NCBI GenBank assembly: GCA_035651815.1
Contig: DASRFB010000077.1
Location: forward strand, 1-64,000
From: VBDM01 sp035651815
GTDB taxonomy: Bacteria; Pseudomonadota; Gammaproteobacteria; Burkholderiales; SG8-39
Length of the DNA stretch: 64,000 bases
Reading direction: 5' to 3'
Shown here: positions 40,469 through 48,715 of the stretch, piece after piece
Numbering within the stretch: position 1 is the first letter of the stretch
Layout: each line of letters opens with the position of its first letter
The notes under the pieces: model-generated
Database searches by the model: none
What the model saw: only the letters and a program-made list of their open reading frames with translations
What the model was told of the DNA's origin: nothing
Made by a program: the position numbers and the translations under genes

Positions 40469-43165
40469 TCAGGCGAGCATCTCGGCCAGCGTGCTCTGCC
40501 CGCTGCCGGCCTTGAAGTACGCGCCGAGCAGCTCGCGCCCGATCATGTAGCCGAGCTTGCGGTAGCTCTCGAACTGCGCCTCGTCGAACCACTGGTCGGC
40601 CGTGGTCTGCTGCGGAAACTCGGGGTTGGCGATGGCGTAGTTGCGCAGGTCCGGCGCCTCGCGCACGACCGCCTCGGTCAGCGTCGGCTTCACCAGGATC
40701 AGGGTGCCGGTGAAGGCGCCCGCGACGCCCTCGGGGTCGGCGAGCGCGGGATACTCGATCGTTCCCGCGACGAAATGCTTCTCGCTGCAGGCGACGCGTC
40801 CGTCGGTACGCGCGGTCTTCTTCAGCGCGTCGACCTCGAGGACGATGCGCACGCCGAAGTCCGTGTAGCACTTTCGCAGCGTGTCGGCGAGATCGTCGCA
40901 CGCCGTGTCGACGTCCTGCCCGCAGTCCATCGCCAGGATCAGGCTCGTGCGCCGGCGCACGAGCTCGTAGATGCCGAGGTTGTCGAAGTGGCCGCCGTCG
41001 GACAGGTACAGCCAGCGCGACGTCGAGTCGGTCAGCCCGAACAGCTCGCGCAGCAGCAGCCAGCCGCCGAACTGCGGCGCCTGGCCGCGCGGCACGGGCG
41101 TGCGTCCGGTGTTCGGGCACCAGCGCCCGAGCCGCACGTTGAACAGCGTGAGGAGGAAGGCGACGGGCGCCGAGGTATGAAAGCCCCAGTTCGGGCTCGC
41201 GGCCGCCCCCGAGACCGCCATCACGCTGCCCAGCATCGGCCCGGTGTCGCGGCTCGGCCCGAGCGCCATCACGCCCGCGCGCATGTAGCGCTCGGTCGCG
41301 ACGAACCCGCCGCGGTTCTCGAGCACCGTCGACGGCGGCAGGCGGTAACCGCAATAGAGCGGCGAGAAGAAGAACGAAGCGGCCTTGCGCTGCTGCCACG
41401 CGAGGTCCTTGCCGGCGCTCGAGTTCAGCGTCGTGTTCAGGATGTGGAAAGGCCGCTGCACCTTCCCGGTGGCCGGGTCGATCAGCGTCTTCAGCGCGAC
41501 GTCGTCGTCCGGGTCGAACCCGGTAAACGGATGCGGCCTGCGCGCCGCGTCCTTCTCCAGCGCCGCGCGCGCGCCGCCGAGGTAGCAGCGAGTCAATCGG
41601 TTGCGGTAGAAGGCATGGAACGAGAACAGATTGATGTCGAGACGCCACGCGAGCAGCGCGTAGATGATGATTGCGCCGCCTAGTCCACAGGCGGCCCTTC
41701 CGGACGCGTCGCCGGGGACGCTGCCCGTCGCGAGTTGGATCAGCCAGGAAAGCGCGAGGGCGAGCCCGGCGATGAACACGTACGGGACCAGGCGCACGAG
41801 CCGGTCGCTCCAGGACTTCGAGTCTCCGCCCGTGCTCGAGGACGCGCCGCGCACGACGCCCCAGAGCGTCGTCGCGAGCCATGCCAGCCCGCCCGCCTGT
41901 GCCCAGTGGATCCCAGCATCGACCAGCGGCGGGCCGTAGACCGAGACCACGAACAGGCCGCCCGCGCCCGCCGTCACCGCGAGCAGGCAGGCGCCGTAGC
42001 GCGCCCACCATTCGTGTATCTGGAAGTCGAAGATGCGGCCGATCAGTCCCAGGTGGAACACGACGACGAGAGAGAAGATCAGGAGCAGCAGGAAAGGCAC
42101 GAGCGCCAGCGCGAAGTCCGCCGCGTCGCCCGGATCCTGGATCGCGACGATCGCCGCATGGACGGCGTAGAGCAATACGCCGCCGACGGCGCCCGCGAGC
42201 GGCGCGGCCGCGATCACGGCGAGCGAGGCGAAAAGCCCCTTGCCCCGCCTCGCTTCCGGACGCGGGCCCAGCAGCGCCATGCCGACGCAGGCGACCAGCG
42301 TCAGCGCGCCGTACGCGAGGCCGGTGAAGGTCACCCACGGCAGCGCTTCGCCGACGTTCCGGGTGAAGCTGCGGGGGTCCGACAGCTCGGCCGCGAGACC
42401 GAACGCGGCGACGACTGCGGGCGCGATGATCCACCACGCGACGAAGGAGCCGGTGGCACGGCGCGAGACGCTGGGCGCCTGCAGATTGACGCCGATCGCC
42501 CCGAGGCTCACGAGCAGCAGCGCGCACCCGAGCACGAGCCCGAGCGACCCCGGATGGCCGGCGAAGGCCTGGCTCTGCAGAGGCGTCATCGAGAGAAACA
42601 GGGACCGCGGCACGAGCAGCGCCGCGGCGAGCAGCGCGACGATCATGGTCTGCACCAGGATCACGTTGCGCAGGTAGCCCGCGACGCCGCTCAGCGTGTC
42701 GAGCGACAGCAGCCCGATGCGCGGCGTCAGGTAGTTGCTGTACTGGCGCAGGAAGCCGATCGGCTTGTACTCGCGCGCCTTCGGCGAACCGCCCGCCGTG
42801 GGGCTGAGCTCGGCCTCGAGGGACGCGATCGGCTGCCCGTGCCTCACCTGCGCCGAGAGCCAGCTGCCGATGTAGCCTCCGCCCGAGACCGTCGAAAGGT
42901 AGTCGAAGCGCTGCAGCAGCTTTCCCTCGGCGAGCGCCTGGATGATGCCCAGGTTGAAGGTAGCGCTGCGGATGCCGCCGCCCGAGAAGGCGAGACCCTT
43001 GAGGCGCATCCGCTGCGCCTCCTCGTAGCTCGCCGCGGGATTGGAGGGACGGCCTGCGCCGTCGGGTGGCTGCTCGAGCTTCGCGCGTCCCGCCTTCACG
43101 GCGGAGAGCTCGTCGGCGAGCACGCTGGAGAAATTCGCGACGGGTACGTCGGCATCGCCAGTCAT
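40469..43165 (-). CDS. Polytopic membrane patatin-like phospholipase
   Basis: An 898-residue protein. The patatin/cPLA2-type catalytic elements are present: oxyanion loop FSGGGIRSATFNLG (61-66 = SGGGIR), nucleophile S94 in STVSGGGYIGSW, and the D723-G-G of LSDGGHFDNLGIYEL. Between nucleophile and aspartate is a large insertion (~150-480) with about eight hydrophobic spans, so the hydrolase is anchored in the membrane. Such enzymes release fatty acids from phospholipids. I chose ATG 43165, which follows AAAGGGAGG. A palindrome identical in its arms to the one ahead of the convergent exported-protein gene lies about 85 bases upstream. Confidence 0.85.
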   Translation of the reverse strand: MTGDADVPVANFSSVLADELSAVKAGRAKLEQPPDGAGRPSNPAASYEEAQRMRLKGLAFSGGGIRSATFNLGIIQALAEGKLLQRFDYLSTVSGGGYIGSWLSAQVRHGQPIASLEAELSPTAGGSPKAREYKPIGFLRQYSNYLTPRIGLLSLDTLSGVAGYLRNVILVQTMIVALLAAALLVPRSLFLSMTPLQSQAFAGHPGSLGLVLGCALLLVSLGAIGVNLQAPSVSRRATGSFVAWWIIAPAVVAAFGLAAELSDPRSFTRNVGEALPWVTFTGLAYGALTLVACVGMALLGPRPEARRGKGLFASLAVIAAAPLAGAVGGVLLYAVHAAIVAIQDPGDAADFALALVPFLLLLIFSLVVVFHLGLIGRIFDFQIHEWWARYGACLLAVTAGAGGLFVVSVYGPPLVDAGIHWAQAGGLAWLATTLWGVVRGASSSTGGDSKSWSDRLVRLVPYVFIAGLALALSWLIQLATGSVPGDASGRAACGLGGAIIIYALLAWRLDINLFSFHAFYRNRLTRCYLGGARAALEKDAARRPHPFTGFDPDDDVALKTLIDPATGKVQRPFHILNTTLNSSAGKDLAWQQRKAASFFFSPLYCGYRLPPSTVLENRGGFVATERYMRAGVMALGPSRDTGPMLGSVMAVSGAAASPNWGFHTSAPVAFLLTLFNVRLGRWCPNTGRTPVPRGQAPQFGGWLLLRELFGLTDSTSRWLYLSDGGHFDNLGIYELVRRRTSLILAMDCGQDVDTACDDLADTLRKCYTDFGVRIVLEVDALKKTARTDGRVACSEKHFVAGTIEYPALADPEGVAGAFTGTLILVKPTLTEAVVREAPDLRNYAIANPEFPQQTTADQWFDEAQFESYRKLGYMIGRELLGAYFKAGSGQSTLAEMLA

Positions 43166-43241
43166 TGCGCCTCCCTTTGCTGTTGTTGTTCGGCGTTCGG
43201 GTTGCCGAGGCATTATCGGCCGCTGGCGCGTGCTTGAACAC

Positions 43242-43257
43242 CTGTCATTTTTGACAG
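43242..43257. promoter_or_regulatory. Palindromic operator site 2 (CTGTCA-N4-TGACAG)
   Basis: CTGTCATTTTTGACAG has six-base arms around TTTT and matches site 1 (38567-38582) at 15 of 16 positions. It lies in the divergent gap, about 85 bases upstream of the patatin-like start and 60 bases upstream of the CAP-domain gene start, so it could act on both. Confidence 0.7.
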
Positions 43258-43309
43258 TGGCGCGCGCGCCGCCGGCGTATCATCACCCCGCGTCAGGGAG
43301 GACGCCCCG

Positions 43310-43894
43310 ATGGATATCCGCAAGTCGACCGTCGCCGCGCTCGCGGCGTGCGTGCTCGCGCTCGCCGCGGTCTCGGCGCGGGCGCGCACCGAGCCGAAGC
43401 CCGCCCAGAAGCCGCAACCGCGCGTCTCGTCGGAGCGCCTGGAGAAATCGATCCACGCCCTCGTCAACCGCGAGCGCGCGGCCAAGGGCCTGAGACCCCT
43501 CGCCTGGGACGCGAAGCTCGCCGCGATCGCGCGCGGCCACAGCGGCGACATGGGACGGCGCAACTACTTCGCCCACGTCACGCCCGAAGGCGCCAACTTC
43601 GACGCGCGCTACGCCAAGGCGCGCTACAAGTGCTTCGTGCCGGTCGGCGACGTCGTCCACGGCGGCGCCGAGAACATCGCGCGCGACGACCTGTGGGCGA
43701 AGATCACGACGCTCGGCGACCGGAAATACTACGACTGGCACTCCGAGGACGAGCTCGCGCGGCGTACCGTCGCCGGCTGGATGAAGAGCCCCGGGCACCG
43801 CGCCAACATCCTGACGCCGCACTGGCAGCACGAGGGGCTGGGCGTGACCGTCACGCGCGACCTCAAGGTTTACGTGACCGAGGACTTCTGCTGA
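43310..43894 (+). CDS. Exported CAP (SCP/PR-1) domain protein
   Basis: A 194-residue secreted protein with a signal peptide (~1-25). The CAP fold is indicated by IHALVNRERAAKGLRPLAWD, the first cavity His in ARGHSGDMGRRNYFAH, and the C-terminal VAGWMKSPGHRANILTPHWQ with the second His and the HRANIL signature, then GLGVTVTRDLKVYVTEDFC. Bacterial CAP proteins bind lipids or act on the envelope. It is divergent from the patatin-like gene and shares operator site 2 with it; a lipid-related role for both would be consistent. Confidence 0.9.
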   Translation: MDIRKSTVAALAACVLALAAVSARARTEPKPAQKPQPRVSSERLEKSIHALVNRERAAKGLRPLAWDAKLAAIARGHSGDMGRRNYFAHVTPEGANFDARYAKARYKCFVPVGDVVHGGAENIARDDLWAKITTLGDRKYYDWHSEDELARRTVAGWMKSPGHRANILTPHWQHEGLGVTVTRDLKVYVTEDFC

Positions 43895-43921
43895 GGCTCC
43901 GCGGCTTCGTCCTCAGTTTCG

Positions 43922-45322
<1,401 letters not shown>

Positions 45323-45323
45323 G

Positions 45324-46247
45324 TCACGAACCGCAGCCGGGCGCCGCGGGCTCGGCTGGCCCCGTCGAAACTGCGGCCGAAGCGGACGCCGGCACGTACG
45401 CCGGCAGCACCTGCTCGCGCACCTCGCCCGCGAGGAACAGCGCGGGGTCGACGCGCGCGTTGTTGAGGCTCACCGTCCAGTGCAGGTGCGCGGCCGTGAC
45501 GCGGCCGGTGCGTCCGACCGTGCCGATGACCTGGCCGCGCTCGACGCGCTCGCCCTTCGCCACGCCGATGTGGTCGAGGTGGTTGTACATGGTGATCAGG
45601 CCCTCGCCGTGGTCGAGGATGACGGTGCGGCCGTTGAAGTAGTAGCGCCCGGTGTCGATGACGGTGCCCGCGGCCGGCGCGAGGACGGGGGTCCCGGCCG
45701 CCGCGGCGATGTCGAGGCCGCTGTGCGGCGCGCGCGGCTGCTCGTTGAAGAAGCGCGCCACGCCGAACCCGCCCGAGACGCGCCCCGGCGCGGGCAGGTC
45801 GAGCTGCAGGTCGGCGATCGCCGGCTCGCTCCAGGTCGAGAACGCGGCGAGCAGGGTCTGCTGCTCGCGCGCGATGCGCGCGAGCAGCGCCTTCGGCGGC
45901 GTCACCATGCGCCGGTCGCGCAGCCGCACGTGCTGCTCGCCGTACTTGTGCGGCACCACCTCGAACGCCACGCTGCGGCCGCCGTCGCCGTCCTCGACCG
46001 CGAGCGCGTGCCGCCCGGGAGCCAGCGCGAGCGGCAGCCCGACCACCGCGCGCCACGTGTCGCCGACGCGCGCGACCAGCACGCGGCGGCCGTCGAACTC
46101 GACCCGCGGCGCGGGCTCCGAGGCGCGCCCGAGACAGACGACGGCGACGCCGCCGGGCACGGGCGCCGACAGCGGCAGCGCCGTGTCGGCGAAAGCGGGC
46201 GCCGCGGCGAGCGCCGACGCGAGGAGCGGGAGAAGCGGACTTTTCAC
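45324..46247 (-). CDS. M23/LytM-family peptidoglycan peptidase
   Basis: A 307-residue exported zinc peptidase or its regulator. The C-terminal LytM domain shows RVSGGFGVARFFNEQPRAPH, the H-x3-D site (HSGLDIA) and HLHW with both final zinc-ligand histidines, so it is likely active on peptidoglycan cross-links. An N-terminal ~130-residue beta domain precedes it. I start it at the GTG at 46247, giving the signal peptide KSPLLPLLASALAAAPAFA; an ATG at 46289 would add 14 residues without a better ribosome-binding site. It is followed one base later by asnS. Confidence 0.87.
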   Translation of the reverse strand: MKSPLLPLLASALAAAPAFADTALPLSAPVPGGVAVVCLGRASEPAPRVEFDGRRVLVARVGDTWRAVVGLPLALAPGRHALAVEDGDGGRSVAFEVVPHKYGEQHVRLRDRRMVTPPKALLARIAREQQTLLAAFSTWSEPAIADLQLDLPAPGRVSGGFGVARFFNEQPRAPHSGLDIAAAAGTPVLAPAAGTVIDTGRYYFNGRTVILDHGEGLITMYNHLDHIGVAKGERVERGQVIGTVGRTGRVTAAHLHWTVSLNNARVDPALFLAGEVREQVLPAYVPASASAAVSTGPAEPAAPGCGS

Positions 46248-46340
46248 GAAAGGTCGGAAAATGCCTGACGCACGGACGCAGGATACCATCGCCGTCGCGC
46301 ACGAAAACGCCGAATCGCTGTCTGAGCCCGTGAGCCCCCG

Positions 46341-46925
46341 ATGAACCGCCCGCGCGCCCTCGCCGCCGCCGTCGCCCTGCTCGCTCTCGCGCCGGGCGCG
46401 GCGCTCGCGTTCGATCCCGAGAAGCTCGAGGGCTGGTGGGCCGGCGCCGACATCGGCTACGCCTCGATGACGCGACGCTTCTCGGCCCAGAACGAGTCGA
46501 CCACGCAGCACAAGATGATCACCGGGCTGCGCGTCGGCTACTCGTGGGACCCGCGGCTGCTCCTCGGCGTCGAGGCCGCGAACTGGCTGCTGAAGGGCGC
46601 CAACATGTGGCGCCTCAACGAGGGCGAAGGCATCCAGACGTTCAACTTCATCGCGCAGGCCTACCCCGCGGCCAACCGCTGGTGGGTGAAGGCCGGCCTC
46701 GGCGGCGCGCGCTTCTGGACCGACGTGCCCGAGGAGGGCACCGGCCGCGGCTTCGGCGGCGTCCTCGGGTTCGGCTACGACGTCCCGCTGTGGGGCGCGT
46801 TCCGGCTGACGCCCGCGGTCGACTTCGCGTGGGGCCGCATCAAGGACGCGACTTCGCCCGCCGGCGTGAAGCAGGACCAGGACTTCCGCGCCTTCGCCTT
46901 CAAGATCGGCCTCACCTTCCGCTAG
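46341..46925 (+). CDS. Outer-membrane beta-barrel protein
   Basis: A 194-residue protein with a signal peptide (~1-23, ALAPGAALAFD). The rest is a set of amphipathic strands (WWAGADIGYASMTRRF, MITGLRVGYSWDPRLLLGVE, WWVKAGLGGARFW, GFGGVLGFGYDVPLWG, FAFKIGLTFR) ending in aromatic-x-arginine, as in the small OmpA/OmpW-like eight-stranded barrels. Function unknown. Divergent from the M23 peptidase gene; its last 14 bases overlap the convergent ABC exporter gene. Confidence 0.8.
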   Translation: MNRPRALAAAVALLALAPGAALAFDPEKLEGWWAGADIGYASMTRRFSAQNESTTQHKMITGLRVGYSWDPRLLLGVEAANWLLKGANMWRLNEGEGIQTFNFIAQAYPAANRWWVKAGLGGARFWTDVPEEGTGRGFGGVLGFGYDVPLWGAFRLTPAVDFAWGRIKDATSPAGVKQDQDFRAFAFKIGLTFR

Positions 46926-48708
46926 CCCTGACCGGCGCGTCCGCGGCGAGCCCGCGGTTCGCGAGCAGCGGCCCCGACTGGTCGACGGTCGCCGCGGCCA
47001 GCCGCCCGTTCTCGACCGCGTAGACCACGTCGCAGTGCGCGAGCGTCGACAGCCGGTGCGCGATGATGAAGGTCGTGCGCCCGTGCATCAGCCGCTCGAG
47101 CGCCTGGATGATCACCTGCTCGGTCTTCAGGTCGACCGAGCTGGTCGGCTCGTCGAGGATCAGGATCGGAGCGTCCTTGAGGAAGGCGCGAGCGAGCGCG
47201 ATGCGCTGGCGCTCGCCGCCCGAGAGGCGCATGCCGCGTTCGCCGACCGGGGTGCGGTACCCCTCCGGCAGCGCGGCGATGAAGTCGTGCGCACCCGCGG
47301 CCCGCGCCGCCGCCTCGATCTGCGCCTCGCTCGCGCGCGCGCGGCCGTAGGCGATGTTCTCGCCGATCGAGGTCGAGAACAGAACCGGCTCCTGCAGCAC
47401 GATCGCGAACTGGCGGCGCAGGTCCTCGAGGCGCCAGCGCCGCAGGTCCTCGCCGTCGAGCAGCACCGCGCCCTGGGTGGGATCGTAGAAGCGCGTGATC
47501 AGGTTGACGAGCGTGGTCTTGCCGGCGCCGGTGCGCCCGACGATGCCGACGCGCGTCCCGGCGGGCACGCGCAGGTTCAGCTCGCGCAGCACCGGGCGCG
47601 CGCTCTCGTAGGCGAAGCCCGCCGCGCGGAACTCGATCTCCCCGCGCGCGCGGGAGAGCGGCCGCGCGTCGGGGCGGTCGGCGACCTCGGGCAGCACGTC
47701 GAGCAGCGCAAAAGCGCGCTCGGCGCCGACCACCGAGCGCTGCAGATTCGAGAGATTCTTCGACAGCGCGTCGAGCGGCGTGTAGAGCTGCGCGAGATAC
47801 GCCATGACGATCACGAGCTCGCCGAGCGAAAGGCGTCCCTCCTGCACGTGCGATACGCCCAGCCACAGCGCCGCCGCGGTGCCCGCGGCGAGCGTGAGCC
47901 CGATGAGCGAGTAGAACGCTCCCTGCAGGCGCACGAGCTCGACGTTGGCGCGCACCTCCTGCGACGCCTGGTCGACGAAGCGGCGCTCCTCGCGGCGCTC
48001 CTGTCCGAAAGCCTTCACCACGCGCAGCGCAGTGAGCACCTCCTGCAGCACCGAGGTGGCCGAGCTGCCCAGCTCCTTCGCCTCGTGCCACTTGGCGTGC
48101 AGCCGCCCGCCGAAGACGCGGATGAGCAGGGCGAGCACCGGCACGACGGCGAGCGCGACCAGCGCGAGCGAGCGGTCGAGACGCGCCGTGACGATGATCA
48201 TGCCGCCGAGGGTGAGCCCCGCGGTGAGGAAGGGCGACACGCCGTACACGCCGATCCACTGGATCGCGGGCGCGTCGTACTCCAGGCGGTAGATCGCGTC
48301 GGCCGTGCCGCGCGTATCGTGCCACGCGAGCGAGAGCCGCTGCACGTGCGCGAACAGCTTGGCGCGGAACGCGAGCACCAGCTTCTCGCCCGTCCACGAC
48401 TGCAGCAGCCAGGTGAGGAGCTTCTGCAGCTCGGTCGCGAGCGCGATCGCGACGACGCCGCCGACCGCCACGGCGAGAGCCGTGATCCCGGCGTCGCCGA
48501 GGCGGCCGAGCGGCCCGGGCAGCTCCTGGGCGCCGAGCGCGCTGTCGATCGCGATCTTGAGCGGCAGCGGCGTGAGCAGCGCGAGCGGCACCGCGAGCAG
48601 GTCGAGCGCGACGATGCCGGCGAGGTGCGCCCAGTACGGCCGCGCTTGCGCGAGCAGCCGCCGGGCGAGCGCGGCGGCACTCATGGCGGCGCGGGGTGAG
48701 TCGCTCAC
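46912..48708 (-). CDS. MsbA-like ABC exporter (permease-ATPase fusion)
   Basis: A 598-residue half-transporter that dimerises. The N-terminal six-helix domain (~20-320) is followed by the ATPase: Walker A GRTGAGKTT, signature LSGGERQR, Walker B ILILDEPTSSVD and the switch histidine in FIIAHRLSTL, all intact. The exporters of this class move lipids, lipid-linked sugars or cyclic glucans. It is the last gene of a minus-strand run that makes UDP-sugars and transfers sugars, so glycan export is the likely role. The start is GTG 48708, seven bases after the upstream stop, with GATGAGG ahead; ATG 48684 is an alternative. Confidence 0.88.
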   Translation of the reverse strand: MSDSPRAAMSAAALARRLLAQARPYWAHLAGIVALDLLAVPLALLTPLPLKIAIDSALGAQELPGPLGRLGDAGITALAVAVGGVVAIALATELQKLLTWLLQSWTGEKLVLAFRAKLFAHVQRLSLAWHDTRGTADAIYRLEYDAPAIQWIGVYGVSPFLTAGLTLGGMIIVTARLDRSLALVALAVVPVLALLIRVFGGRLHAKWHEAKELGSSATSVLQEVLTALRVVKAFGQERREERRFVDQASQEVRANVELVRLQGAFYSLIGLTLAAGTAAALWLGVSHVQEGRLSLGELVIVMAYLAQLYTPLDALSKNLSNLQRSVVGAERAFALLDVLPEVADRPDARPLSRARGEIEFRAAGFAYESARPVLRELNLRVPAGTRVGIVGRTGAGKTTLVNLITRFYDPTQGAVLLDGEDLRRWRLEDLRRQFAIVLQEPVLFSTSIGENIAYGRARASEAQIEAAARAAGAHDFIAALPEGYRTPVGERGMRLSGGERQRIALARAFLKDAPILILDEPTSSVDLKTEQVIIQALERLMHGRTTFIIAHRLSTLAHCDVVYAVENGRLAAATVDQSGPLLANRGLAADAPVRASGR

Positions 48709-48715
48709 GGCGGCC

